Below, one piece after another: positions 11,473 to 24,701 of a stretch of DNA of 64,000 nt (its first letter is position 1; the number at the start of each line of letters is the position of its first letter). Below the pieces are notes generated by a model. That model saw only the letters and a program-made list of their open reading frames with translations. It had not been told where the DNA came from and ran no database searches. The stretch is taken from the NCBI GenBank assembly GCA_034440635.1, contig JAOTON010001052.1, positions 1-64,000 on the forward strand, given 5' to 3'. The position numbers were made by a program, and so were the translations under genes. This DNA is from Lepas anatifera. Its lineage: Eukaryota; Arthropoda; Thecostraca; Lepadidae.

Positions 11473-12191
11473 TTCGCAACTTTGCTTCGCACGATAACGG
11501 CATTTCGCTAAGTGTCAGGTACGGCCTACATTTGACCTCTATGACCTCATTTGACCTTGAGGATGCTGGTCTAGGTCCATGAAATCTAGCTTAAAAAACA
11601 CATTCTACAGCCCTCACAAAACCCGAAACACGCGTTTTCCTAACCCTCTTAATTGGTGAAATCTCAGGGGAGGCATTTCTGGACCCCCTCATTACGTGTT
11701 GACACCAGGCTACCCTCCACGAAGCGTGTTAAAACACTAGTAGATATAAAAAACGGATGTTTTAACCTATTTTAATGGAAGGATAAAAGTTCAATCTTTA
11801 ATTTTAAATATGCCATTTTGAACAAAAAGTGTAGCAGCAAATTTTGAATGTGACCTTAGGTCAAGGTCAAATGACAGTTTTTTTACAAGTGACCTAGGGT
11901 CAAACAGACTTCAGATTCGAGTTCTTCGGCTCATTTCAGACAGGAAAATACATATTCAATGCATAGTTCATCAGCCTCTGTGGGTTGTATGGTCACCTAA
12001 AAAATGCACTGTAAGCAGATTTTCAAAAAAATGCCTGAGGCAATAACTTCTAAAGTTTTACTCCAATCAAGCAAAAACTTTCAGATTCGTCTTTAGGGCC
12101 CATGAGAACCATATAAAATTATTTTGAAGAAAATCGAAGAGTTACCGTGTAGATTTGCCATTTGCCTGGTCGATTGGTGCTGGAATTGCCC
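11473..12191 (-). repeat. right long terminal inverted repeat
   Basis: Inverse of 7998-8732. The segment just inside it (11090-11470) and its inner part are rich in AGGTCA/TGACCT words, for example around 11270-11300, 11395-11415 and 11535-11560. Confidence 0.75.
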
Positions 12192-12195
12192 AGAT

Positions 12196-14216
12196 GAGCT
12201 GTGCTGCGCGCGTTTCCGCTGCTGTCCTGAATGCCAGCCTCAGCAGCAGAGTGAGGGCTAACGTCATAGTGGGACGACGTGATTCTCAAATATTTAAGAT
12301 GAAATGATTGATGCTATTACAAATATACTGCCCTCTGGGTGTGATGCCCAGTGGGAAAAACGAGGAAAAAATATGGCAAAATGCATGAATGGAAGGCTAA
12401 AAAACCCCCTTGTGCACGAAATGGATTAATATCAAAACACCGCTTTCAAGCACCACGTGCCAATACAACAAGTCGAAACAAAGCTGCTCCAATTTCATGG
12501 CGAGTGCATAGTCAAGTTCACAGAGCACTTGATCCGTCGGTTTCGTTAATATCAATTATCATTCGAATTCCAAGAAGAGAAATTATACTGTACGAGTAAA
12601 CCTACGTCTTCTTCCTCTCAATAGCCTGAATGATTTTTGTTTAATGACAAAGACCTGAGGTCACAATAGCAGTATCACGCTAAACATATTGTAGAGTTCA
12701 AGGAATTTTGAATTTTAAGGAAGGTTTTGTGATACAAGCGACATATTTTATAGCCCCGGATTGACCAAAAAATCATAATGCAAAATACTTCACACATACA
12801 TAGGGATCACCTGCAATAAATATTTGATATTGCCTTCCATTTGATATGATATCTCTGTCCTACTTTTATAATTACTTTTGTACTGAGATTACAGTTTTGT
12901 AGAACGTGTTGAGACACCACTGTTGACATATCTAATTTCACCCAAAGCTCTTGGTATAAAATTTCCATCAGCTTTAAAGTTCAAAGTAAAGGGGCTTATT
13001 GCCTTTTTTCAAACCCTGAAGGAATACCTTCCATATGGTCGCAGTAATCTGATTGCTCGTAAGCCCTAAACCTCACCCACTCGCTAAAAATACCATGCTA
13101 GCGAGTGAACCAGCATGCAACACGCCTGTCGACCGGCTACTTCGGGCGAGTAGTCGTCCATTGTAGAGCGTCACTGGGCCGGTGTGCGCCCAATGGCCGC
13201 AACGCACATCATATGCTCCCTACCCCGTACTTGCCAAAACAAATATCGATTGTTTGTTTCAAAATCCAACTCTGAAATTGTTTCTTTACATCAGGCATAT
13301 GCATAATCTTTCCCCCACTGAATAAAAACGGTCGCCGTAACGCCATCTGTTGTTCAGTTTTTGCACCAGTGCTTGACAAAACCGAGAATAGACGGGCGGA
13401 CCAAAAGTACGATTGCCGTGGCAAGTGAACTAATATGATACTGATGATGTGAACGGACGTCCTCAGCGTAAAATCCATTGCGGGTCCTGCGATTATTTCA
13501 CCATGTATTTTAATGGCCCGTGCATGCGATTTTCGCCATTCGGAACCGTTATGAATGGGCCTTTACAGCGAGTGATCAATATTTGGGATTTACTGATATC
13601 AAGTGTTATTTGGTGACGTCGCGTATTTTGTAAGAAGAGGGGAAATATTTTTATTTTAGCGATTGAAAGTGGGGAAAATGTTGTTTCCCTATTTTCAAAC
13701 CCTTTTTGTTCTTAAATTACTATTTTTTTAGAATTTCGATAACGTGATCCATTCCCTTTAAAGCAATGCTAGCAATGTTGACTTAGCCAGTTTTCCTATG
13801 TTTTTCCAACACTTTGTTATTCCTGTCTCCCCAAAGTTGCACAAAACATTGGCATGCTGTATGCAGCAAATGGGGTAGACGTGTTTGTGCGGATGCAGAC
13901 GTTTTTCTTCTTTGAGGAGAATTATTCTCCCTGATAAGTTTGTCCTATTCCCACATGTTTCAACAGCTGGAGCACGATTTGTTCTCATATTTCGGTGCCT
14001 GCCTTAATCTCCATTATCTTTTCCCAAATGCCAATCAAAATTCCCTAGACTAAACAATGTTTCACAAGGGCTGGTGCAACGAGATCTCATCAAAGTTTGC
14101 CTCGTATTACAGACTGAGCCTTGTGTTAGCATTTTTATACTGTGGTCCGTAGACTTCGAACTAGCATTTGAAGCATATACTGTACACTCTACAGTGTACA
14201 TGTTTCCTCGTACCAA
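12196..14216. other. unassigned interval
   Basis: No supported gene, RNA or transposon end. Open frames (12351-12599, 13209-13478, 13758-13988, 14004-14216) are short, lie on either strand and have no motif. A moderately GC-rich patch at about 13080-13200 contains two 'gcgagt' blocks in opposite orientation. Confidence 0.45.
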
Positions 14217-15850
14217 TGCCAGGACAGGGGTCTAAAAAGTGAGCTTGTGGTCGCCGACTAAAATCCAAGCTTCTTCGATGGTCGCCGAACCTAATACTAC
14301 ATGTATTACAAAATCGGTCTTAAAAGTGGTATAAATATGGCTATAGGGAAGCACTGGCGAGTGCAAGGGGAAGGTTCCGATAAAATAGAGATATAAAAAA
14401 CCTATAAAATATAGATCGGGTTTCTCGATATCGATGACCTAAGCCAGAATCAAGTCATTACCTAAGTGATTTCATGATATTATAATTCAGTATTAAAATC
14501 AAAGTTATGATCTGAAAGCAACAAAATTATACATGCTGGCCCTTAACCCTTGCCCCGGTGACCAGCATGAATCACCTATGAACCCCCCCCCCTGGTGGGA
14601 GGGGGTTAAAAATGACACCCTCGATCTCGGAAACAAAGAAAGATAGAAGCGGAAAAGGCGATCGAAAGGTCGTCGGAAATGCAATCGGCGTTACTCCCGG
14701 AATTTTTGCGGAAGGTCAATACTGTGGTCACCAGAGGGGAATAATTCATATACGTCAAAATGTATCAAATGCAGTGCTCTATAAAACCTTGCTTATCTCC
14801 GTACGCAAAATAGCCGGAACCACTTTCTCAACGCTATTCGACAGAGCCGGACCAGCTCTTTCACTAAGGCAACATCCATTTTCATATCGGTTCAAAGGCT
14901 GGGGCGCAACAGGACACTGAATATTGAGGATGTTATCACGTAGCTTCAAGTTATAATAGGAAGAACGCTCGCATTGGGCGTGATATGTCGGACCTAAAAG
15001 CCAATGTTGGATAGGGATCAGTCATTTATACGCACTACGCAGTAATGAATACGTATCGATAGTGCCCACTAATGTTAGGCTAAGTCTGTTTGGAGGTCAA
15101 TCGAAGTCAATTATGATACACTGCCCGTACACAAGGGCAATTAAATGGGCGCCGAAAGCGGTGGGACGGGGTACCTACGCATCCTCCTGTTGGCCAACCA
15201 GGGGGACGTCTCCCCAAAATTTTCGGTTCATCATCATTAATGCTGTCAGGTACCGAATATGCTCACAATTCCCTGCCCCGGTCAGCACCAGCCCGGGTCC
15301 GTTCCCCTGTAAAAATTCCGTGGCAGCGCCCCTGGGCATTAAAATTTTCGCCCATCACTTCTATAGCAAGCAAGATACAACCATGATTGATGCACCATTG
15401 TTGTTCTCTCATCAATAATGGTTTTATTTTGTGTCCATCCATGTGAAAAATTGTTAGACCTTATTTTAGAGACAAATAAAAGGGTTTGCAGCACCTTAAA
15501 AGAGCCTCAGAAACAGTTCCGATATTTCATTTAACTAGAGAAAAATTTTTCATGTACATACATGCGTCGTGAAATACTTGGGATTCTTCACCTTGAGGCG
15601 CCACAAATCAGATAAATTCCTGTAACATTTCAAATAAATAATTCAAACATTATTCATTGGCAACATTTCCTCGAAGTGCAGTGGAAAATATCAACCATTG
15701 CTAAGATGAGGCCCAATTTTGCTCCATTGTTGAACATGGTTCTACTCAAAGCAATAGCAATGCTGCCTCTTGGGAATAACCTTATTTTCTTTGCATGACA
15801 TCATTCCCATGATAACTATTTCCAAAGCTCTTAATTGATGCATTTTAGCA

Positions 15851-16029
15851 TTAATAATCAGGACTGAAAAAGTTTCCAGAATAGTTGCTGATGACCCATT
15901 TGGACCAGGACTGGGTACTGAAAAGAACAGTTTGCATTTCAGCAACCTGTTCTCTTGTGGTGGACACAATCTCTCTGTGATATTTCTGCTGTATCTCTGT
16001 AGCAGTGCTTCCATATTTCATCCATACTA
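15851..16029 (-). pseudogene. exon-like open segment carried by hAT copy 1
   Basis: On the minus strand, a good 3' splice-site context (pyrimidine run ending 'ttttctctag') is followed by about 59 open codons containing KYGSTATEIQQKYHREIV, and the frame closes at 15851. The segment looks like a coiled-coil-forming exon. The other hAT copy (29547-29725) encodes the same peptide with only conservative changes (I/V, R/K, F/L, V/I). That is what a captured exon from a host gene would look like. I do not recognise the parent protein, and the segment could be chance. Confidence 0.35.
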
Positions 16030-18035
16030 GAGAAAACAAAACGATTCAACTTTCTTATGACAAAAATACAAGATATTATCAGAAACTTGGATGCATATAA
16101 TCAGTCAGTTAAAAAAACATACACACACCCTGATCACCCAGTGTGCATCCATCTGTGCAAAAGACACAGCTTATTCTATGTTTGGCAGACTTGGATTGGA
16201 CCATTGTCCTTGCAGTGGAGTCTTCTGGCAAATTGGAAATGGTTTATCACATATTTGTGCTGTGCAGGAATGCACATTTATATCCCTTATGGGGTACCAA
16301 TGCACAGAGATGGATCTAGGATTTTAGTAAGGGGCAGCCCTCTGAGATTGCATGCTGTCAACCAAAAGGGCACACTTCACCCAAAAGAGTGGCTATCATC
16401 ATCAATCAGTGGGAGAAAACTGTGGTTGGTGTGACTTAAAAATGGTAACAGTGCCATAAATGGGAATGCTTGACCCATAGATGGGAACACCCATTCTCAA
16501 TTATGGGAATGCTTGAGACCATTTTCCATAACAATATTTTAAGCCATGAAACAAACTTTTGTTCTTTCTACCTGGCTTATTTCTGTTCTTAAAATTTTAG
16601 AGGGCATTTATCTTTGAAGCAGGAACAGGAAATCATACTTTATACCCTGCTTCAAATATTGAAGCTCAACATGTTTATTATGATCATTCACATGTCTTGG
16701 TGCATCTGTGTAAATAAAACACTAGTCATATACAAAATCAATTAATAGATACCTAGTGAAACAATAAAAGTTTTTTAATATTTAATTTCTATTGCCACTT
16801 GAGATAATAATATATACAGACCAAGATATATGGCCATACAGAACATGATGTGAGCCAACCTAGCCCAACAAAACCTGTTTTCAGCACCTTTAATGCCATT
16901 TTTCACAACTTCTAAACTTCAAAGCTCCATCTGTAGCCCCATCATTTGTATTCTAGTGGTGGGGGCAGTAGCAAGGTATTTTCTGCCTCACAGACCTGGT
17001 TTAATCAGTTTTGGGGTACCCTTTTCCTCAGGCCGCCCTTAATCCTTTCAAACTTAAGGGGTCCTGAACTCGAGTTCAGGGATACCTTGGACCTGTCACT
17101 GCTGTGGCACCCCAAATGAAAGCTCAAGTTATTTTCTGTGCCTACTAAGAGCATCCTTAAAATTTTCCTATTTCTCATTTCAGGGACTTTAAAATTTATA
17201 AATAACAGGCCTACTTGGTCACCCAGTTATATGTCCAGCTATTAGGCCCAGTCTGCAAAGTACGGCAGCATGCCAGACGAGTCGCACCAGCCATCTAAAA
17301 TTCTTGCACCACCAGCCTCCAAAAATACACACCAATCTGGCACATACCAGGGAAAAAATGCACCCATTCCTACCCCTACAATGCAATGCTATCTCAATCA
17401 TTAGTCAGTTAAGGAATTTTTATAAGGCCCCCTCCTATGTCTTCATAGCCATTCAGCCATTATTTGTTTAGTTTAAGTGTCACTAACCTGGCAAGTTCGC
17501 ACCAGGTTGATAAAATTTGCACCAGTCTGTCCTGTCTCAAAGGGCACTCGCACAGACAAGATCTCGACGAAAATGCCGTACTTTGCACACTGGTATAAGG
17601 CAAGAACATGGTGGTATGAAAAACAGTATACTTGTTATGGATAGTCTCATAATTAGGCACCCCAAAAATCACTTAGGAAATCCACACCCTTGGGAATGTG
17701 TGACTATATAACAATGTTTACGATGATATTTTAGCGTGATTGTGGTTGAAAAGGGTTTAAACATGCACCACTTGTAGGAAGTTTTTTTCCTTCTGAGACT
17801 TTTCGCGATAAAGCAAAACAAGGAAACATCATTGCAAGTAAGCAAGTACCAAAACCCACCTAGATTGCACGGACCGTCTATGATAAACGCACATCTTGAT
17901 TTAGCCCCTTGGATTTAACAAATTGAACGCCAGTCGTCAAAAACGGCGCGCACTGCTTCCAACAAAAATACAAAAATATTAGCGGCAGCCCGCGCCCGCT
18001 CGTTCTGAAGGCCGCAGACACCGAAAATGTACCAG

Positions 18036-18105
18036 GGCGACCACCTGCGACCAGGCGACCACGCAAGTCGGCGGTTTCGGCCGACTAGGTCGCCCATTGG
18101 TCGCC
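18036..18105. promoter_or_regulatory. internal cluster of GGTCGCC/GGCGACC words in hAT copy 1
   Basis: GGCGACC occurs at 18036-18042 and 18054-18060, and GGTCGCC at 18088-18094 and 18099-18105. The same heptamer is near the left end (14249-14255, 14280-14286) and the right end (18613-18619, 18636-18642). Many hAT transposases bind short repeated subterminal words, so these are candidate transposase-binding sites. That assignment is inference. All are kept in the second copy. Confidence 0.45.
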
Positions 18106-18687
18106 TATTGAAAAAAATGAAAATCACCGACTTGGTACCGACTCGTGACAGATTCTAGTACATTCTAGTTTGAACTTAAAAATAGTACATAAATACGGTA
18201 CAGGGAGATGGCATCATCTAAAGTACCAGGTGATTTCAGTCGTTTTTCATAAAATTGGAACCAAAAATTGTAATAAGAAGAAACATAACTAGCATAGACT
18301 AGCAGCAACTAAGGGCGGTGATGATACCAGATGTAATCGGCCAAAGATGCCCCGTTGTAGCCAAGCTGTCTTTCAGAAACGCCAAACAAGCCGGGAAACG
18401 AAGGCTAACTTGGCTCTTTGTCGAAGTAGATTCTGCCCATTCTTGGCCAAAGGAACTGGCAGACTTCATCCAATAGATTTTGATGGGCACTGCTTGTATT
18501 ACGATGACGGGTGGATACAGTGGAGAGGGTAAGCATATTTAGTATCAGGAGCGGATGGTGGAAGCTAAAATCATAGGAAAACAGATGGAATCAGAGTTTG
18601 AGACGGTTGCTGGGTCGCCAACCAAAAGATGATAGGGTCGCCGACGGCGTAGGTAGATCGGCAAGTTTTTAGACCCCTGTGCCAGGA

Positions 18688-21600
18688 AGATGCAGCCCAT
18701 GGATGCAACATCAAATCTCATTTACAAAAAAAACAAGGGAAGAAAACATAATTATATAGGAAAACGGAACGGAACAATTTATTGCAAACATCTTCCCGGG
18801 ATAGTCTGGGATGTGACAGATTTAAACGGGCGGAATGGAACGCAAGCTGATATGCCCTGCGCCGACCTCTACGTAGCTTACTGACCTAGCGTATATCTTT
18901 GTCATTCATTTCTTTGTTACAGTCTATAAATTATTGTTTAACTTCTACAACACAGGATGTTTCGAGTTGATGAGCTTGAATATAGCAGCAATCCAGTCGA
19001 GCAGATTTCTTAAAACAGCGCAAGAAAATACAATACACGACAACGACCGGCGATGATTACCCACAGATCCTATTATGTCTCACCAGAATTCAATTTGGTC
19101 TCGTTACCTCTCCTAGGTCCAGGCACTCCCGATCCTCCCATTGTGCGATCCAGCCCGTTTGCCCCGGGGTTATGCTCTGTCACGGTCGCTCCCGCGTGCT
19201 AATTGTTTGGAAGCGCTGCGTGTCGGCGTTTGTGACGCATGCGGCGGCGTTTTTGACGCATGACCAGCGATCGGTCAACGGTGGCGCGCGCGGCGCACCA
19301 GCAACCGAGCTTCTAATGGATTTCTAATTGGCTGCCAACAGATGACGCCGGGGTGTAATGAGACTGCACTCAGCTGATTGTGAGCAGTCAGCTGAGCAAT
19401 GAAGACGGAGAGGCACGGCGATGGCGTGTCTTCTGCGCTGCGGCGGATTGCCGGCGGACAGGAAAGCGGAGGCGATGTGAGTCGATCTGTTTCTTTGAAT
19501 GTCTCACACCACCTGCGTTTGAATTTTCGACGCTGACTAGCCAGAGGTGGAATTGGCTGTGTGATTCATTTTCTAACGGTGCTGTCGCCTTCCAGTTGGG
19601 AAACTAATCGAATATGAACAGCTGTCCTCCAATGAAATGTTTACGGAGTCGTTGTACTGTTAGCGTGGGGTTTGAGATCACAGTCATGTGATAAAGTATA
19701 CCGCAAAATTATCGGATTAGTATTTGAAATGTCCCAGAACTCTTCATTTGCAGTAGCACAGCTCGTGTTTAGCTAGGAATCGGGCCCCGTCTGGCTCTCG
19801 TCATCACCGAACGGCTACCGCCAGCCATAGGGACCTTAGGGAGGTGCGGCTTACAAAGTAGGCGTGCACTTTAAGTAGTTCGTAGCTAAAGCGCTCTTGC
19901 TCCGTAATATAGTTAAATCTGATAAAAGCGAAAGATGAAACAAGGAAAATTTCGGCATGCTCTACGCGAGTTCAGTGCAAATCCCATGAAGGTATCATCT
20001 CTATTTAACCGATGAAATTCTGTGAATTATGCTGGCCTTCATTATTTCATCTAACCTTGCCGTAGAAATGATATGATATCCGACGCTTGCATTAGGTACG
20101 ACCAGTTAAAATAATAATGCGGATCGGCAGTTGTAACGGAAAATGAGCATCGATGAAGTCTTGCATGAAGTATGAAATAAATAGCGATTTGATTAATGAT
20201 TTTAATGCCAAGGCAATGCTAAATCTTTATAGACCTAACATATGGAATGCTAATCTCAATTTGCATGTATTAGGTGTTTCTTATTCTAAAAGTACTTGTG
20301 GTAAATTTAAAATATCCATGAAGAGATTAGGCTCACATTTACGTCCATATACCTAAATATTTCTCTTGATTCTATAAACTCTTCTCACTTATGTCAATTT
20401 AAAAATTGAAATGCATATAGCTAGTCAAACGATCGAAAACATCAAACTTTTCAGCTTCTTGCCTATTTCTAGGAAATTAGAACTGAAATGAAAGACAAAA
20501 TATCATTTTTTGTAAAGAGCGGGGAAAGTATGGCAAAGATATAATGGGAGGGGAAAAGATGTTGGTGATCATAATCTTCCCGAAACTGTATGGAATTTTA
20601 TAGTTTTAAAACAGCCAATTTTGGTTGTTTTAAAAGTATCAATTTCAATAAATTTTCTGGTAGATTATGATTCCTAACATATTTTCTCCACACAAAATAT
20701 TGTAGTGCGTCGGTGATTTGGTCAGATGGTGCATGGTCAGATTATTCCCGGACATGCAGTCCCTGGGATTAGCGGGACACCTGAGGCCCGCTTCCAAGTG
20801 ACCGGGAAGAGGATGCGAAAACAGATCGCCTTTCTGGAAAACACGGGTCAAATGCGAAAGCCACTTGCTCACTTCTCATCGATATCTCCAATGACAAGCC
20901 AATACTAATCCATCATCGTCCAGTTGCCGCTATCACAAGCAGATGTTGGACACAAACACGCTTCACTACCGTGCCGTTAGACCACCACCCTTTCAGCACC
21001 GCTTCATCCCATTCCTCATCCCGTTCGGACATATCAACCGCTGAAATACCTTCCTAGCTCTCAGGAGAGCGGCCGTGAAGTGTTCGTTAATTAGCGGAGG
21101 AACGGAGCGGACCTCGCGACGCGTGGACCGCTGCTCCCTACCGACGCCGGCGCGATCGGCCCTGACTAATGGTGTGCCGCATTAGGTGTACCTGGGAGGC
21201 AGGTCTGCCCACTCCACCATCCATCCTGCGGCCGCGGCGATGTCGGCGTGTCCGGGAAATTACACCGGTGTCGCGACGCGTCGTTAACGCCGATGTTGAT
21301 ACGGCGGCGACTGCGGCGCCCGCCTGCCGCCAGGTTTGTGCTGGAGTTTGAGAGGTGTGATACCCAGTGCGCGCATACCAGGGCTGTGGCGCTCTGGTGG
21401 GTATCATTAATTCACGTCAGATGGCAAACGGTAAACCCACCGCACCGAGGCCTGCTCATCTTTGGGAACATTCCAACAATATGTTTGGTGAGTTGGTGCT
21501 GGCAAGACTGCTCGGACGGTTTGTCGATTGCCTCTGAAATTTTACCATGCCACTGCATTGTTTCCTATCGCTTTCAACATTACCGGAACAAAGACAACAT

Positions 21601-22520
21601 GGGTTTTATGTACACATTAGTTCTACTGTGTATCGACCACAATCATCAAGTTGATTATTTTGTCGATACGAGTGTCATATAATGCCATTATCCTGCTAAG
21701 CCAGCCCCGACCGCGCTCAAAGTGCGGTAAATGATGGTGAATGGACTAATTGGCATTCAGTCCCGCCCCTATGGAGCCTGAATGCTAGACATTGACGGCT
21801 AGTTTTCCAGCAAGGCTCAAAATATCCTAAATAAAGTTGTCTGTCTTCCCCCACCGAGAAAACACCCATTCTCAGAAATTTCAAGGTTTTACAGTGTATG
21901 TATGTACATACATGCGTGCGTGGATACGTTGTGTCCTTAGTTAGAAGGCTCCTTGGTTGGGAGGCCTCCCAGTAAGGAGACCATGTGGACCCCTCCCTCC
22001 GGAAGAAGTGCGCTACACCACTGGCCAGTCGCTGCATTACGGCTCGGAATTACGTGAAACTAGTGAAAGAAAGTCATTGGCGTGACCTTTTCTTCTACTC
22101 TTTTCACGGATTTTCACAGTTCTCCTTTTGCACGTCAAGTGATATGTCCTATTTGCGACAGGAGACAAGAAATGAAACCATTTTGTCTTGACAGGAACTA
22201 ATCAATTTGAGAAATGAATTATAAACTGGTTATCCCCCTCAAAAACAGAAATTGATATGCACTGCGGCTACTCACAAATACATAGTATCCCATAACGGTT
22301 GTATACATTGTGGATATTTTTTCGCGGACCATTAGCCTGTTATAGCTATGTTTGGAGAACGGTCAAGTTTGAAGATATTTGACAGGAACTTGGGCCTGTC
22401 ACATGTGAGAAAATATACTCGAATAATGTTCCCGCATAGTGAATGTATTTCGATGCTAGAAAGCAGGCTATCATTATCATAAATGAGAAATTCAGAGATG
22501 AGGGCCAAGGCTTAATACCA
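18688..22520. other. unassigned interval with two CpG-rich islands
   Basis: No gene is supported. Positions 19130-19470 are rich in CpG and 'gcggcg' words; a similar patch spans 21060-21350 with 'gaccgctgctccctaccgacg'-like sequence. Frames inside them (19380-19607, 21248-21682 and overlaps on the minus strand) are composition-driven and have no domain. The stretch 20130-20700 is AT-rich and featureless. The islands could be host promoters, enhancers or conserved non-coding elements. Confidence 0.4.
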
Positions 22521-23243
22521 TAGGGGAGGGTGGGGTGGGTTGTACCAGTTTTTACCCAGGCTCATTAATTTCGTAACTACTTGGGATAGCCTCGTGATTT
22601 CAATACCATCTCGTAGCTGCATTCTTTGGCTTCCTTTTGCCGATAGATTTTTCTTAATCTTTACTGGTTTGTCTCCTACTGCCCGGTGAATGGACCTTTT
22701 CACTTGATACAACTTACCCCACCGGTTGGGTGAGTTGTATCACATGGTGGGTTAAGTTGTATCAGTCTGTCACGTTTCGGAGACTGTGCCTGCTACCGAT
22801 CATGGCCGTGGGAACAACCTTCAACGAATTTAAAATTTGATTATAAACTTAACTTGCATTTTATTGCACCAAGCTATGGCCAATACAGTACGAAATTCAT
22901 GGCGACAAAAAACGCAAACGAAACATCAACCGTCCAGGTGTAAAAGTGACCCGTTTGGAACAAAGAAGCCAACACAATGCGTCGAAACGGGCAAATTCTA
23001 GACTAGGTACCAGCAGACTTAAGCCAGGGCTAAAGTCTGTTCAATCTGCAACTGTTCAATCTGAAAAGCCTAAACGTATTAGTTATGGACTTACTAAGTA
23101 ATCCTCTCACAATAGTTACGGGAAGGGTTGTTTCAGGGATACAGATGAATTGCATGGACGTGGGAAGTAGGAGGCGGTGGGCGAGCAGGGGTGTGCCTCG
23201 AATTTGTGAAGCGCAGGTGGGGATGTGGCCATAACTTCTCGGG

Positions 23244-23427
23244 ACTTGTTAGACCTTAATTTTTGCTTTTGCTTTCATTCCATCAGCGCGGCCTGTCTTG
23301 CACTTATCCTGGCCCGCACTTTTTGCAGCAAAAATATTTTTCCCTAATTTCTCGTTGTGGCTACCTGTGATGATATAGTGTTTTTGGCAACAATGAATCT
23401 GTGGCGACATCCCTAATGAGCTGTATA
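23244..23427 (+). repeat. direct repeat, left copy
   Basis: It starts 'acttgttaga' and runs through 'ccatcagcgcggcc' and 'tctgtggcgacat' to 'ctaatgagctgtat'. It is paired with 24702-24880 in the same orientation at roughly 85-90% identity by eye, flanking the 1.27-kb array. This is either a tandem duplication later separated by the array or a short LTR-like arrangement. There is no other LTR-element hallmark. Confidence 0.7.
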
Positions 23428-23439
23428 GGCAGCGTGGGG

Positions 23440-24060
23440 TGCCTACCCATTTAAACGGGTCCTAAATAAGCTCAGGGGCAAAAACTAGCTCAGGGGCCAA
23501 CCTTCAACTCATGGGGCGTAGACACGCTGAGGGGGCCCCAAAGCAGCTCAGGAGGCCCATACAAACTAAGATGGCCAGACTAGCTGGGTGTCTTGACGAA
23601 CTCATGGGGCCCAGATACGCACAACGGGCCCCAAACAAGCTGAAGGGGCCTATATCAGTTAAACGAACACGATACCCAGGGGGCCCTTGCCAGCTCAAGG
23701 GAGACTAATCAAGCTAGGGCCCCTTAAGTAAATCCTATCACGGGTCCTAGACCCAGCTCATGGCTGCCTCAATAATTTCACCTACAGGGTTATTTTTAGC
23801 TTAGGGGGGCCCAAAGCAGCAAAGGATCTAAGGCTAAGCCAGTAAGCTCTTGTGCAATACTCTTTCACGGTCCCAGAACAGCCCAGGGGCAACCTGAAAA
23901 TTCGCTCTCAGATAGCTCAAAATTAACTCAGAGGCCCCAGGATCTGTTGAGGGGGCCCTTCACCAGTTAAGGGACCCCGAAAAACTCAGAAGGCTCCAGT
24001 GGCGACACATTCAAGTTCAGTGTGAGGGCCTGGTTATCTAAAGCGGTCCCAGATCAACTG
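23440..24060. repeat. degenerate 'agctcaggggccc' array
   Basis: Same family of words as at 661-1690 and 43060-46650 ('ctcaggggcccaga', 'cagctcaggaggccc'). It lies between the two direct-repeat copies. The short frames at 23504-23708 on both strands are by-products of the array. Confidence 0.65.
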
Positions 24061-24701
24061 AGGGGACTCATTATCAGCCCAGAGTAGCCACCGAAAACTC
24101 AGAGGCCCAGGGCCAGCAGAGGCTCTGCGGCCTCTGATGCTTAGGTTAGCGTCAATAGGGGATTTCAGTAGGGACCCAGCGTTAGTCAAGACAACTGTGA
24201 TATGTGGAGGTGGTCGATACGGCACCTTAGTTTTCGCCAGGACTAAGTTCACCAAAGTTCACTGTATTCATTGTTAATTGCGCTTAATGTAGCGTCAATC
24301 GGGGTTTCTGTAGGGACCCAGCGTTAGCCAAGATAACTATGATATGTGGATGTGGTCGATACGACACCTCAGTTTTCTTCAAGACCAAATTTAGCTGTAT
24401 TCTTTGCTCATGGTGCTTCAGTTAGCATTAGTCCAGCATTTTCTACCAATGTACCAGTCATTACGTTCTGGGCGAAACCTTGCCGGCCCGAAATATGTTT
24501 GATGGTAAACGTGAACATGTTTCACTGAAAGGTTGCTTTCATGAAAATAAGCATTTACAAATACGTTTTCCAAACGCGTTTTTTCTTTGACACTGGCCGC
24601 CTATTGGGTGGTAAATTGGCGCCCCTCAGATTCCGCGCCCCCAGGTTCGGCGCCCCCCTTCAGAGCCTGCCGCCCTAACGAAATCCTAGATTCGTCACTG
24701 G

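Larger units (their letters stand above)
7998..12191. mobile_element. DNA-transposon-like element with very long terminal inverted repeats
   Basis: The sequence from 7998 to about 8732, reverse complemented, matches about 11473 to 12191. It starts with GGGCAATTCCAGCACCAATC at the left edge, mirrored exactly at the right edge, and continues through the 'gacctagggtca' block, a 'tagatat' block and the 'caacacgtaatga' block to 'cgcgaa' (left) / 'ttcgcaa' (right). The immediate flanks are agat (7994-7997) and agat (12192-12195), a possible 4-bp target duplication. The interior holds a broken gene (8877-9862) and a small hAT MITE (10813-11040). Arms of ~0.7 kb on a 4.2-kb element are unusual. The class is unassigned; a 4-bp duplication would fit groups such as Sola or Academ, which is inference only. 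Confidence 0.75.
14225..18679 (+). mobile_element. large non-autonomous hAT element, copy 1
   Basis: The termini are CAGGGGTCTAAAAA and the inverse TTTTTAGACCCCTG. A perfect 8-bp target duplication, tgccagga, sits at 14217-14224 and 18680-18687. CAG-type ends plus an 8-bp duplication define hAT. The 4.46-kb interior matches 27717-33643 almost base for base, apart from later insertions there. I see no hAT transposase or C-terminal hAT domain inside. The interior instead has exon-like open segments (see 15851-16029). GGTCGCC words sit next to both ends and in an internal cluster near 18036-18105. Confidence 0.93.
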
